From contig CAZYTX010000007.1 in the NCBI GenBank assembly GCA_964650485.1, forward strand, positions 44,677-108,676: a stretch of DNA of 64,000 nt, in the 5' to 3' direction. The DNA comes from CAZYTX01 sp964650485. Its GTDB lineage: Bacteria > RBG-13-61-14 > DATKZS01. This document shows, piece by piece, positions 24,394 to 33,265 of this stretch (its first letter is position 1; every line of letters starts with the position of its first letter). Below the pieces are notes generated by a model, which saw nothing but the letters and a program-made list of their open reading frames with translations, had not been told where the DNA came from and did not search any database. The position numbers and the translations under genes are program-made.

Positions 24394-24732
24394 TGTCCAA
24401 AATAATCTCCGGGGTCCGAAACTGTTTTTTTGAAACCACGAAGGCACAAAGGGCACTAATTTAAAGAAAGGAATCTTCTTTGCCTCCTTGGTGTCTTTGT
24501 GGTTGTAATCTCCAGGGGCCTTGATTACACTCGCCTGCTCTTTAAAGCAACAAGGCAAAGTGCGTCCGACACGTACACGGCGGAGGCTTTGCCGGGTCTT
24601 TGACCCCTCTTTTTTTGCCATGTCCAAATCCAGGTTGACTTTGCCAAGGCCTTGAATCAATGGTCCTGATCTTTTTAATTCTTCGTGCCTTTGCGACTTT
24701 GTGGTAAATTTTCCTGGTCCTGTTTTGGACAA
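24394..24732. repeat. Mobile-looking inverted repeat element with TGTCCAAAAT ends
   Basis: The left end (24394-24406, TGTCCAAAATAAT) is matched in reverse at 24723-24731 (TTTTGGACA). Inside are two imperfect inverted pairs of the AACCACGAAGGCACAAAG type (24439-24457 with 24488-24506, and 24678-24704). No credible gene. It shares ends and internal motif type with the element at 45470-45604. Confidence 0.55.
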
Positions 24733-24754
24733 GAGTGATATTCATTCTTCCTTT

Positions 24755-24805
24755 TTTCTCTGCGCCTTTGCGTGAAACATAAATTTTCTTTTGGAAAAGA
24801 GCTTT
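24755..24805. repeat. Partial copy of the CACGCAAAG repeat
   Basis: TGCGCCTTTGCGTGAAA followed by an ATAAA-N-GGAAAAGAG pattern closely matches 13738-13783 before recO. It lies directly behind truB. Confidence 0.5.
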
Positions 24806-25693
24806 CTACTCCAGCACCCTGAGTGGCCGGAGGAGCGCCCGCCTGCCGTGGTTCTTCGCCTGGGCCACGGCTATCAGTTTCCCCTTATGAAGGAGCCGGC
24901 ACCTCTGGCCGTGCTCGATGTTAAGCTCACCTTTTGAGACGGGCACTGCCATGCCGTCATGCACCGTTCTCACCTGTTCGCGGTCAAGCTCGATTGAAGG
25001 GAAGTGGGGCAGGCACCTGGCAAGGGGGATGACCCTTTGCCTTGCCTGCTCCGGGTTAATATCCTCCAGGTTTACGGTCTCCTCGATGGTAAAGGGGCCG
25101 CTGGCGAGTCTTGTAAGAGATACAAGATGCGCGCCGCATCCGAGCTTAACCCCGAGGTCGTGCGCAATGGTCCTCATGTAGGTCCCGGGCTCGCACCTCA
25201 CCCTGACGGTCACATCGGGCAGTTGCATGGACTCGACAAACGCGGTGAAGACACGCACCTTCCTGGGCTCTCGTTCGACCTCGATGCCCTTCCTGGCCAG
25301 CTTGTAAAGGGGCCTTCCGTCCTTTTTCACGGCGCTGTGCATTGGAGGGAGCTGCGTGATTCTGCCCTGGAAGGTTGCCACCTTCGCGCTTATGAGGGAA
25401 GGGTCCAGATGTTTCCATTCCCCGGTTCGGGTGACCTCTCCGGTCGAGTCCTGGGTGTTTGTTGCCTGGCCCAGCTTTATCACACCCGAGTATGTCTTGT
25501 CGTCCTTTTCCAGGAACCGTATAAGGCGGGTGGCCCGGCCCAGGGCTACGGGCAGGACCCCGGTGGCAATGGGGTCCAGTGTGCCCAGGTGCCCGGCCTT
25601 CTTTTCTCTTAGCAACATGCTCACCCGGTCGGTGGTCCACCTGGAGGTCTTTCCCGGGGGCTTGTTTACGATCAGTATTCCGTTTGCAGCCAT
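24806..25693 (-). CDS. truB: tRNA pseudouridine-55 synthase TruB
   Basis: 295 residues. The catalytic Asp is at position 40 in GHLGTLDPIATGVLPVALG. Motifs KTYSGVIKLG, QLPPMHSAVK and GTYMRTIAHDLG follow, with a C-terminal PUA-like part (DGMAVPV). TruB makes pseudouridine 55 in the T-loop of elongator tRNAs. Its conserved early stretch reads KTSRWTTDRV, where KTSFxxV is usual. It is the last gene of the rimP-to-truB operon. Confidence 0.96.
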   Translation of the reverse strand: MAANGILIVNKPPGKTSRWTTDRVSMLLREKKAGHLGTLDPIATGVLPVALGRATRLIRFLEKDDKTYSGVIKLGQATNTQDSTGEVTRTGEWKHLDPSLISAKVATFQGRITQLPPMHSAVKKDGRPLYKLARKGIEVEREPRKVRVFTAFVESMQLPDVTVRVRCEPGTYMRTIAHDLGVKLGCGAHLVSLTRLASGPFTIEETVNLEDINPEQARQRVIPLARCLPHFPSIELDREQVRTVHDGMAVPVSKGELNIEHGQRCRLLHKGKLIAVAQAKNHGRRALLRPLRVLE

Positions 25694-25702
25694 TTATTTG
25701 AA

Positions 25703-26680
25703 TCACTTTTTATCAGCGTCAAAGTGTCTGATAACTTGTTCTTCCACCTTCTCCCGCACGAGAGCTTTTACCTTCTCCAGCCCGGCGCTAATCCTGAAGC
25801 CGGCCGCGTTCTTGTGGCCGCCTCCTCCAAAGCCTTTGGCCACGCCTGCCACGTCCACCTCTCCCTTGCTCCTCATGCTCACCTTCCATTCCTCCGCTCC
25901 GGTCTGCCTGTAGAGCACTGCAACCTTTACGTCCTTGGCGTCGGTGATGACGTTTATGAGACCCTCGACCGCCTCGGGCCCGGTGCCGGTGTTCTGGAAC
26001 ATCTCCGTGGTCACCACCATTTCCCCCAAGGTCCCTTTTCCGTGGAACTCGAGTGTCTGGAGAGCGAGTGACATGAGCAGGAGGTGCGCGGGCTCCTTTG
26101 AATGATAGTAGTTCTCCGATGCCATATCCGGCCTTGCCCCGGCCTCGATCATCCTGGCCGCTGCCCGGAGCGCCCTGGGCGTGGTGTTGTTGAACTGGAA
26201 GGAGCCGGTGTCGGTCAGTATGGCGGTGTAAAGGCACAGGGCCGCGTCCTCGGACACCTCTGCGCCCATGTGGGCTGCGAGCTCCGCAATCATCTCTCCT
26301 GCGGAGCTTGCCTCGGGGTCCACCCAGTTCACGTCCCCGAAATAAGTGTTTGTCCCGTGGTGGTCAATGTTCAGAAGCGGCCTCCCGGATACGACGCTTT
26401 TAAAATCCTCGCCCGGCCGGTCCAGGTCACCGCAGTCCAGCACTATCAGGGCCCTGGCATCCGGGAGCTCTTTGACGTCCCGGACCACCTCGCCCGATCC
26501 GGGCAGGAAAAGGAGGTTCGAGGGCACGGGGTCGCCCGCGTGCACCGAGGCCCTCTTTCCCATACCGGAAAGTATCTTTGCCGCTCCGATGGATGCGCCG
26601 ATGGCGTCTCCTTCGGGGTTCAGGTGAGTGGCGATGATGAATGAGTCGTACTCGCAGATAAACTCCGCGGCCCGTTTCAT
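25703..26680 (-). CDS. nrnA: DHH-family oligoribonuclease / pAp phosphatase NrnA
   Basis: 325 residues. The DHH motifs are present: HLNPEGDAIGAS, VLDCGDLDR, NIDHHGTNTYFGD and SLHDTDTG-like ILTDTGSFQFNN. The DHHA1 C-domain ends in KGFGGGGHKNAAGF. It degrades very short RNA oligonucleotides and dephosphorylates 3'-phosphoadenosine-5'-phosphate. The ATG overlaps the rbfA stop as ATGA; truB follows 10 bases later. This gene order is common to the nusA-infB operon of many bacteria. Confidence 0.94.
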   Translation of the reverse strand: MKRAAEFICEYDSFIIATHLNPEGDAIGASIGAAKILSGMGKRASVHAGDPVPSNLLFLPGSGEVVRDVKELPDARALIVLDCGDLDRPGEDFKSVVSGRPLLNIDHHGTNTYFGDVNWVDPEASSAGEMIAELAAHMGAEVSEDAALCLYTAILTDTGSFQFNNTTPRALRAAARMIEAGARPDMASENYYHSKEPAHLLLMSLALQTLEFHGKGTLGEMVVTTEMFQNTGTGPEAVEGLINVITDAKDVKVAVLYRQTGAEEWKVSMRSKGEVDVAGVAKGFGGGGHKNAAGFRISAGLEKVKALVREKVEEQVIRHFDADKK

Positions 26681-27045
26681 GGCTCCTCTTCCGGCCCTTC
26701 GCTCTCTTTGTTGATCTGTTTGATAATCCTGTCTATGCGGTCGGCGTGGGCCGGGTTCCTGTCAAAGTGGAACTCGAGCTCGGGGATGTAGCGCAGGTCC
26801 AGGTTATCTCCTATTGCTCCTTTGAACACCCCCCTTGCGCCTTCCAGGGCCCGGGCCGCCTCGTCCACCATGTGTTTCTCCCCTATCAGGCTGAAGTACA
26901 CCCTTGCCATCTTGAGGTCTTTTGTAAGCTCCAGCCTGGTCAGGGTGACCCCTTTGAGCCTGGGGTCCTCCAGCTTTTTCGTCAGCACCCGGGAGAGCTC
27001 CTGCAGAATGAGTGGTCCTACTCTGTCTTTTCTGTGGCTTTTCAT
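26677..27045 (-). CDS. rbfA: Ribosome-binding factor A
   Basis: 122 residues. Family patterns: VGPLILQELSRVLTKKLEDPRL and LTRLELTKDLKMARVYFS, ending with the RYIPELEFHFD motif. RbfA matures the 30S subunit in cold and during 16S processing. ATG at 27045; overlap with nrnA at the 3' end, one base above the ylxP stop region upstream. Confidence 0.95.
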   Translation of the reverse strand: MKSHRKDRVGPLILQELSRVLTKKLEDPRLKGVTLTRLELTKDLKMARVYFSLIGEKHMVDEAARALEGARGVFKGAIGDNLDLRYIPELEFHFDRNPAHADRIDRIIKQINKESEGPEEEP

Positions 27046-27046
27046 G

Positions 27047-27334
27047 TCAAACGTTCAATAACTCGATGTGGTGGTTTACCACTTCCGCGGTCCCGATCTT
27101 GTCCACGAAGTTTAGCACGTGATCGAGCTTCTGGTTGATCACCGCCCGGTCGTTGCCCACTATGGCCACGCCCACCTGTGCCCTTTGCCACAGGTCCTGG
27201 TGCCCAACCTCTGCCGCGGCCACCTCGAACCTGGTCTTGACTTTTCCGAGCAGTTGCCTGACGCATCCCCTCTTGGCTTTCAAGGAATTGCATTCGTGGA
27301 TTTTCAGGTCGAGGTGTAGTATCCCCACTACCAC
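27047..27334 (-). CDS. DUF503/YlxP-like protein
   Basis: 95 residues from a GTG at 27334, with AAGGGGG six bases upstream. The pattern VVGILHLDLKIHECNSLKAKR is the DUF503 signature, and the position between infB and rbfA is the usual place of ylxP. Family members are associated with ribosome assembly; the mechanism is not established. Confidence 0.9.
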   Translation of the reverse strand: MVVGILHLDLKIHECNSLKAKRGCVRQLLGKVKTRFEVAAAEVGHQDLWQRAQVGVAIVGNDRAVINQKLDHVLNFVDKIGTAEVVNHHIELLNV

Positions 27335-27384
27335 TGCATGCCCCCTTCGACGAGCTCACGGCAAGCCCTTAATCTAGCCCCGTA

Positions 27385-30207
27385 TCAGCGCGGGACCTCG
27401 GTAACCTCGTAGGCCTCGATTATGTCGCCCTCGTGCACGTCATTGAAGTTATCAACGTTAATCCCGCACTCCAGGCCCTGGGTGACCTCGCGGGCGTCCT
27501 CCTGCTCGCGCTTTATGGATTTGACCTTGCCGGAGTGGACCACCTCGTTGTCCCGGATCACTCGCGCAGGGGCGTTCCTTTTTATGGAGCCCTCGACCAC
27601 GTAGGACCCGGCCACCGCGCCCACCTTGGATATGCGGAAGACCTTCCTCACCTCGGCCCGGCCGGTTATGTGCTCTTCGTACCTGGGCTTTAAAAGCCCC
27701 TTGACCGAGGCTTCGAGGTCGTCGAGCAGGTTGTAGATTATATCGTAGGTCCTGATTTCGACCGTTTCCTGCTCGGCCAGCTTGGCGGCCTTTGTCTCGG
27801 GCTTTACGGTGAATCCTACTATAACTGCGCTGGACGCCGAGGCCAGGAGCACGTCGTTCTCCGTAATATTGCCCGCTCCCGAGTGAATGACCTCGACCTT
27901 GACCTCTTCCGTGCCCAGCTTTTGCGCGGACTGCTTTATTGCCTCGACCGATCCCTGGGTGTCGGCCTTCAGCACCAGCCTGAGTTCCTCGACCTCCCCC
28001 TGCTGCAGCCTTTCCATTATGTCTTCCAGTGAGACTTTCGGCTTCTTTTCCTGGACCTCTTCCCCGCGCTTCCTTTCCATGCGCTTGTGAGCCACCAGCC
28101 TGGCCTTCTTTTCATCCGCGACCTTTATCACTTGCTCGCCCGGCTCCGGGACCCCGGAGAGTCCCAGGACCTCGACCGGCGAGGAAGGCCCGGCTGATTT
28201 CACCTGGTTGCCGCTGTCGTCAATCATGGCGCGCACCTTGCCGTAATGTTCGCCGGCAAGCAACACCTGTCCCTGTTCGAGGGTGCCTTCTTTCACCAGC
28301 ATGGTTGCCACCGGCCCCTTGCCCTTATCCAGCCTGGTCTCTATGACAAATCCCTTGGGGGTCTTTTCAGGGTCCGCGGTGAGCTCCAGTATCTCGGCCT
28401 GCAGCAGTATGGCCTCGAGCAGGTCCGGTATGCCCCGGCCGGTCTTTGCCGAGCATTCCACCACCAGGTTCTCTCCCCCCCATTCGTCAGGTGTGAGCCC
28501 AATCTCAGAGAGCCGCTGCTTTATCCTCTGGGTATTGGCATCCGGCAGGTCTATCTTGTTTATGGCCACCACGATGGGCACGCCCGCGTTCTTTGCGTGG
28601 TCCGCGGCTTCCACGGTCTGGGGCATGATGCCGTCGTCCGCGGCCACCACCAGCACCACTATGTCCGTGACCTGTGCCCCCCTCATCCTCATGGCTGTGA
28701 AGGCCTCGTGACCCGGGGTGTCCACAAAGGTTATCTTCCCGGAGTCAGTCTCGACCACGGATGCCCCGATGTGCTGGGTTATTGCCCCGGACTCTTCCTC
28801 GGTGACCCTTGTCTTTCTTATAAGGTCCAGGAGCGAGGTCTTGCCATGGTCAACGTGCCCCATGACCGTGACCACGGGCGGCCTGGGCTTCATCCTCTCC
28901 GGCCTGGCCTGCTCTTCCGCCAGCATCTGTTCCTCGTCGAACAGCTCCTGGGACACCTCGTAGTCATAAAGGGAGGCTATGATCCCCGCGGTTTCCGCGT
29001 CCAGGACCTGGTACTCTCCCGCTTCCACCCCTTCGTTTTTCAGGGCCTTTATTATATCTCTCGACTTTGCCCCCAACTGCCTTGCAAATTCGGCCACGGT
29101 TATGGTCTCTTCCATTTTCACGATCCTCTTTATGGCCTTGGGGGTGGTGATCTTGGTCTTTCGGGCCGCCTTTTTCTTGCCCGAGACCTTTTTCCTGGAG
29201 GGCATGTACATCTGCTCTATGTCGGCGAGCTCCATGCCTTCCATCCCCTTTTGAATCTTGAAAGCTATCTTTCTTCTGAGCCTCTTTTTGGGGGCCGCCT
29301 CCATGTAGAGTTCGGGGGACACATCCTCGGGTGTCTCCCTGCTCTTATTCTTTTTCTTCTTCTTCTTGGTCGGCTTCTCGACAGCGGCTTCCGGCGAAGG
29401 CGGCGCCGGTTCAACAGGCTTCTTCTCCGGCATCTTGCCGGGTACGGGCAACGGCTCCCCTTCGGGGGCCCTTGCGGTCTTCCTCACCTGGGGCCGCATG
29501 TATATTCTTCTCGGTTTTGGAGGGGCCTTTTCAGCTTCGGCTTCCAGCTTCTGCGGCCTGGGCTCCTTCTCCGGGGCGGGCTTTTCAGGGGCTTTTTTTT
29601 CGGGCTTTTTTGCAGCGCGTTTTTTAGGCCGCGCCTTCTCTTTCTCCGGGACTTCCCTTGGTGGCGGAGGCTCTTCGACCTCCGGCTTCTTTTTCTTTTT
29701 TGCCGCTTTTTTGACTTCTTCTTTTTCCGCGGGCGCCTTTTTAGCAGGCTTCTTCTTTGCAGCCGCCTTTTTCTTGGCCGCGGGCTTTTTCTTTGCTTTG
29801 GCCTCTTTTTCTTCCGCTTCCTCCTGGGTCCACTCTTCTGGTATGTCCTCGATTGCGCCTTCCTCGGGCTTTGGATGAGCTTCCTCTTCCTCGCGGCGCG
29901 CTCTCCTGGTGGCCTGCTTCAAAGATTCGAGGTCCACCTTTGCCTGCTGCTCCGCTTCCTCGGACGGCTTTGCCGGCCTGCTCCTCCTGCGGATGACGCT
30001 GCTTCCTACGCGCTTTTCCTCGACCCCGCCCTCGGCAACGTCCTTTTTTTCCTCGGACATGCTCTTCTTTATCTTTTCGATGCTGTCGTCGGGGACAACG
30101 CTCATATGGCTTTTAACCGGCACATCAATCTCGCGCAGCCTTGCCATTATTTCCTTGTTATCAAGGCCAAGCTCCTTTGCAAGCTCATATACTCTTAATT
30201 TGGCCAT
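27385..30207 (-). CDS. infB: Translation initiation factor IF-2
   Basis: 940 residues. An IF2_N domain (1-50) precedes a long lysine/alanine/proline/glutamate-rich linker (about 50-325). A second IF2_N-like domain (about 365-420) comes before the GTPase core, with G1 in VMGHVDHGKTSLLD, G3 DTPGHEAF and G4 NKIDLPDAN; domains II-IV follow. It positions fMet-tRNA on the ribosome. The linker is much longer than in E. coli and its codon bias makes spurious antisense frames. Confidence 0.98.
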   Translation of the reverse strand: MAKLRVYELAKELGLDNKEIMARLREIDVPVKSHMSVVPDDSIEKIKKSMSEEKKDVAEGGVEEKRVGSSVIRRRSRPAKPSEEAEQQAKVDLESLKQATRRARREEEEAHPKPEEGAIEDIPEEWTQEEAEEKEAKAKKKPAAKKKAAAKKKPAKKAPAEKEEVKKAAKKKKKPEVEEPPPPREVPEKEKARPKKRAAKKPEKKAPEKPAPEKEPRPQKLEAEAEKAPPKPRRIYMRPQVRKTARAPEGEPLPVPGKMPEKKPVEPAPPSPEAAVEKPTKKKKKKNKSRETPEDVSPELYMEAAPKKRLRRKIAFKIQKGMEGMELADIEQMYMPSRKKVSGKKKAARKTKITTPKAIKRIVKMEETITVAEFARQLGAKSRDIIKALKNEGVEAGEYQVLDAETAGIIASLYDYEVSQELFDEEQMLAEEQARPERMKPRPPVVTVMGHVDHGKTSLLDLIRKTRVTEEESGAITQHIGASVVETDSGKITFVDTPGHEAFTAMRMRGAQVTDIVVLVVAADDGIMPQTVEAADHAKNAGVPIVVAINKIDLPDANTQRIKQRLSEIGLTPDEWGGENLVVECSAKTGRGIPDLLEAILLQAEILELTADPEKTPKGFVIETRLDKGKGPVATMLVKEGTLEQGQVLLAGEHYGKVRAMIDDSGNQVKSAGPSSPVEVLGLSGVPEPGEQVIKVADEKKARLVAHKRMERKRGEEVQEKKPKVSLEDIMERLQQGEVEELRLVLKADTQGSVEAIKQSAQKLGTEEVKVEVIHSGAGNITENDVLLASASSAVIVGFTVKPETKAAKLAEQETVEIRTYDIIYNLLDDLEASVKGLLKPRYEEHITGRAEVRKVFRISKVGAVAGSYVVEGSIKRNAPARVIRDNEVVHSGKVKSIKREQEDAREVTQGLECGINVDNFNDVHEGDIIEAYEVTEVPR

Positions 30208-30263
30208 CTCGATCAGTTCCCCTTCTCAGCGCCGTGGTGCGATTCATTTAGCAAACGCTTTGT

Positions 30264-31784
30264 TCAGCTCTCTTCAGCTTCCTCGGCAGCCACCTCGCCC
30301 GAGGGAGCGGGCTCTTTGTCCTCCTCCGCGTTTTGCACGGGGGTTTTTTCGGGCTCCTCCACTGCCTGCTCATCAGCAGGTCCCTCCTTCGATGGCCCTT
30401 CCTCCCCTGCCTCCTGCTCCGCCGTCTGTCCGGCTTGTTCTTCGGGAGGCTCCTCGGGCTCCAGCAGGGACTTTCCGAACTCGTCCACCTCGCCCTTCTC
30501 GAGCTGCTCCTCATGGAACTCGGAGGCTGCTTTCATGATCTTCCTGGTCTTCACCTTTCCCATTCCCGGTATAGCCTCCAGTATCTCCGGGTCCGCGTTC
30601 GCAAGGTCGTACGCCGAGGTGAACCCCTCGATGTACAGCTTCTCCGCCAGCACCGGGCCGATGCCCGGGACCCTTCCCAGGGTGCCCTGTGCCTGCCTTG
30701 TAAGGGTTTCCATCTCGGTCTCGCTTTTGATGTCAATGTTCCACTCGGTGAGCTGTGATGCCAGGCGCACGTTCTGTCCCTTCCTGCCTATGGCCAGTGA
30801 TAACTGGTCGTCGGAGACTATCACCAGCACCAGCTCCTGCTCGTCGTCGATGATCATCCTGGAGACCTCGGCAGGGGCCAGCGCGTTGCACACGTTCTTT
30901 GCGATGTCCGCGGTCCAGGGGATTATGTCAATCTTCTCGCCCCGGAGTTCCTGGACCACCGCCTGCACCCTGGAGCCCTTCATGCCCACGCACGCTCCCA
31001 CCGGGTCAACGTCCGAGTCCCTGGACCTGACCGCTATCTTTGTCCTTACACCCGCGTCCCGGGCCACCGCGTCTATGGACACGATCCCCTCGTTTATCTC
31101 GGGGACCTCCATCTCGAACAGCTTCCTCACGAACTCCGAGCTCCTGCGCGACAGCACTATCTGGGGGCCTTTGGACTCCTGCTGCACCTCGATGATAAAA
31201 GCCCGCACCCGGTCCCCGATCCTGTAGTTCTCCCTGGGGACCTGCTCGCTCCGTGGGAGCACGCCCTCGGTCCGGCCCAGGTCAATAATCATGTTGCCCT
31301 TCTCGAACCTGCGCACCGTGCCGGTGATGACCTCCCCGGCCCGGTCCTTGAACTCGTTGTAGATCATGAGACGCTCCGCGTCCCTCACCTTCTGGATGAT
31401 GACCTGCTTCGCGGTCTGGGCCGCGATTCGGCCGAAGTTCTCGGTATCTATCTTCACCCCGAGGCTGTCGCCCACCTCTGCCTCGGGGTCAAGGTTGCGC
31501 CCCTCTTCCAGGGATATCTGGGTGTAGGGGTCATCAATGTCATCCACCACGTCCTTGAACTCGAACAGCTCGATCTCCCCCTGGTCCTCGTTGAACCTGG
31601 CCTCGAGCTCCCGGTGCTGGCCAAGCTTTTTCCGGGCAGCGGTAAGCAGGGCGCTCTCCAGGGCCTCGACCAGCACCTCACGGGAGATCCCCTTGTCCTT
31701 GGTCACGGAGTCAATCACGTGCACGAGCTCGGAGCTGAGCCTTATCTGTTTTGTCTGCTCTTTATTTTTTTTCTTTTGCGCCAT
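30264..31784 (-). CDS. nusA: Transcription factor NusA
   Basis: 506 residues from the ATG at 31784 (GAAGGTG site); longer readings run into rimP. N-terminal domain, S1 domain (about 130-205), two KH domains (CVGMKGSRVQAVVQELRGEK and AIGRKGQNVRLASQL), and a helix-hairpin-helix part (VPGIGPVLAEKLYIEGF). The acidic C-terminal tail (about 440-506) is longer than usual. NusA promotes pausing, termination and antitermination. Operon neighbours are rimP and infB. Confidence 0.97.
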   Translation of the reverse strand: MAQKKKNKEQTKQIRLSSELVHVIDSVTKDKGISREVLVEALESALLTAARKKLGQHRELEARFNEDQGEIELFEFKDVVDDIDDPYTQISLEEGRNLDPEAEVGDSLGVKIDTENFGRIAAQTAKQVIIQKVRDAERLMIYNEFKDRAGEVITGTVRRFEKGNMIIDLGRTEGVLPRSEQVPRENYRIGDRVRAFIIEVQQESKGPQIVLSRRSSEFVRKLFEMEVPEINEGIVSIDAVARDAGVRTKIAVRSRDSDVDPVGACVGMKGSRVQAVVQELRGEKIDIIPWTADIAKNVCNALAPAEVSRMIIDDEQELVLVIVSDDQLSLAIGRKGQNVRLASQLTEWNIDIKSETEMETLTRQAQGTLGRVPGIGPVLAEKLYIEGFTSAYDLANADPEILEAIPGMGKVKTRKIMKAASEFHEEQLEKGEVDEFGKSLLEPEEPPEEQAGQTAEQEAGEEGPSKEGPADEQAVEEPEKTPVQNAEEDKEPAPSGEVAAEEAEES

Positions 31785-31794
31785 CTTTTCACCT

Positions 31795-32313
31795 TCAATG
31801 CCGCGTGGATTTTTTCGGGTGCTTGTTATTGCTTTCATCAAAGCGGTACTCCAGGTTGGCCCTCACGATGTTCGAGTGTGGCACCGCGATTTTTTCTCCG
31901 TCAATCTCAACAGTTACGCCGTCTTCATCAGCTTTTGCAATAGTTCCCTTGATCCGTTTTTTTCCCTCCACCGGACTCTTTATCGCCATTGTCACCCGCT
32001 CGCCCACGCGGCTTTTAAAATCCTTTACTTTCCTTATCCTCCGGTTAAGCCCCGGGCTTGAGACCTCGAGCAAATAGCTCTCGGCAACGGGCTCCTCCAC
32101 GTCCAGGAGTCTGCCCAGGTCCTGGTTCACCCTGCCCAGCTCCTCCGCGGTTATGCCCCCCTGCTCGCGGTCAACAAACAGCCTCACCCACAGCTTGGCC
32201 CCCTTCCGGGCCAGCTCCATGTCCACGAGCTCCAGGCCCCGGCCCCTCAAAAGAGGCTCCACAAGGCCATGTATCGAATCCTCCGTGCTTTTCATGGCCT
32301 CCATCCGGCCCAT
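31795..32313 (-). CDS. rimP: Ribosome maturation factor RimP
   Basis: 172 residues from ATG 32313; nearby ATGs at 32304 and 32295 are also possible, the last giving MKSTEDSIHGLVEPLL, which best matches RimP starts. GGITAEELGRVNQDL and YLLEVSSPGLNRRI are RimP signatures, and the C-terminal Sm-like part is present. RimP helps 30S assembly. Confidence 0.94.
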   Translation of the reverse strand: MGRMEAMKSTEDSIHGLVEPLLRGRGLELVDMELARKGAKLWVRLFVDREQGGITAEELGRVNQDLGRLLDVEEPVAESYLLEVSSPGLNRRIRKVKDFKSRVGERVTMAIKSPVEGKKRIKGTIAKADEDGVTVEIDGEKIAVPHSNIVRANLEYRFDESNNKHPKKSTRH

Positions 32314-32344
32314 CAATCAGCCCCATTTTCCCGCTTTAAATAAA

Positions 32345-32371
32345 AAAGTGGGCTCGAGAGAAACCCACTTT
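32345..32371 (-). terminator. Terminator-like hairpin in the rimP-nusA leader
   Basis: On the minus strand AAAGTGGG (32371-32364) pairs perfectly with CCCACTTT (32352-32345) across an 11-base loop, and the stem ends in a run of T residues (32347-32342). It sits between the promoter at 32398-32425 and rimP, so transcripts must read through it. This fits the known theme of NusA-dependent autoregulation of its operon. Confidence 0.6.
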
Positions 32372-32397
32372 GAAGCAGGACCAAAAGTACGTTAGCT

Positions 32398-32425
32398 AAT
32401 ATACCATATTTTGTCTTAAAAGCAA
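32398..32425 (-). promoter_or_regulatory. Promoter of the rimP-nusA-infB operon
   Basis: On the minus strand TTGCTT (32425-32420), 16 bases, TATATT (32403-32398). Predicted start of transcription is near 32391, just upstream of the leader hairpin. Confidence 0.6.
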
Positions 32426-32479
32426 GAGCGCAATTTCATTTTCGTTTTCGCCCCGATGTAAAAGCTTTTTTCTTTGGTA

Positions 32480-32508
32480 TTGCGCTTTTTATCCTGTCGT
32501 AATATAAT
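32480..32508 (+). promoter_or_regulatory. Promoter of the REC-PilZ operon
   Basis: TTGCGC (32480-32485), 17 bases, perfect TATAAT (32503-32508), 29 bases above the ATG at 32537. Confidence 0.7.
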
Positions 32509-32536
32509 AAAAAGCTAAACCGTAAGAGAGGCGTAC

Positions 32537-33226
32537 ATGGAGCTTAAGAAAAAGGTTCTTTTGGTGGATGACGTCAAGCTTTTCCTGAGACTGGAGGAGA
32601 CCTTTTTCAGGCGCACGGGCTGCGACATCTTTACCGCGGAATCCGGGGAACAGGCCATAGAGCTCGCCCGTGAGCATCGCCCGGACCTCGTTCTGCTTGA
32701 CTACATAATGCCCGACATGATGGGGGACCAGGTCATCGAGAAGCTGAAGACGGGAGAGGAGACCAGGTCCATACCCATCATGATAGTCTCAACCTCCGCG
32801 GAGAAGAAAGACGTTGAGAAATGTTTTGCCGCGGGCGCGGACGAATACGTGACCAAGCCCATCAACGCCCAGGAGATCCTCTCCAAGGCTGCCAATATCT
32901 TGAGCATCCCCCAGCGCATCCACTTCCGTGTCCCCGTGCGGATCAGGGTTGTCGGCGAGGTCGAGGGCGAAGAGTTCAGAGGTCATTCCCGCAACATCTC
33001 CCGGGGTGGAATGCTTGTGGAATGCAGCCAGAGTATCCCTGCCCAATCGCTTGTTGTGATGTCGCTTCCCATAATGGAGGACGGGGGAGACCTTCGATTA
33101 CACGGCCGGGTGGTGAGGGTTGACAAAGACGAGTCCCAGGAAACAAACCTGGTGGGAGTCCAGTTTCTAAACCTCACCGGTAACCAGGACCAGGTGCTTC
33201 AGGATTTCCTTGAAAAAAACAAGTGA
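32537..33226 (+). CDS. REC-PilZ response regulator, first copy
   Basis: 229 residues. Receiver domain 1-120 with the acidic pair DD at 11-12, phospho-acceptor Asp 55 in LLDYIMP, and the TKP lysine. The PilZ domain (about 128-225) keeps RIHFR and NISRGG, which match the c-di-GMP-binding RxxxR and (D/N)xSxxG motifs. Such proteins pass a phosphorylation signal together with c-di-GMP binding, commonly to motility or surface-polymer machinery. It is followed 39 bases later by a second copy. Confidence 0.93.
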   Translation: MELKKKVLLVDDVKLFLRLEETFFRRTGCDIFTAESGEQAIELAREHRPDLVLLDYIMPDMMGDQVIEKLKTGEETRSIPIMIVSTSAEKKDVEKCFAAGADEYVTKPINAQEILSKAANILSIPQRIHFRVPVRIRVVGEVEGEEFRGHSRNISRGGMLVECSQSIPAQSLVVMSLPIMEDGGDLRLHGRVVRVDKDESQETNLVGVQFLNLTGNQDQVLQDFLEKNK

Positions 33227-33265
33227 CATTGGACATTTTTTTCCAATTGTTATATATATAAGGAC

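Noticed and set aside
28246..30198. 650-codon open frame on the plus strand opposite infB
   Set aside because: It is the antisense of the lysine-rich infB linker and GTPase region, caused by codon bias; infB itself is certain.
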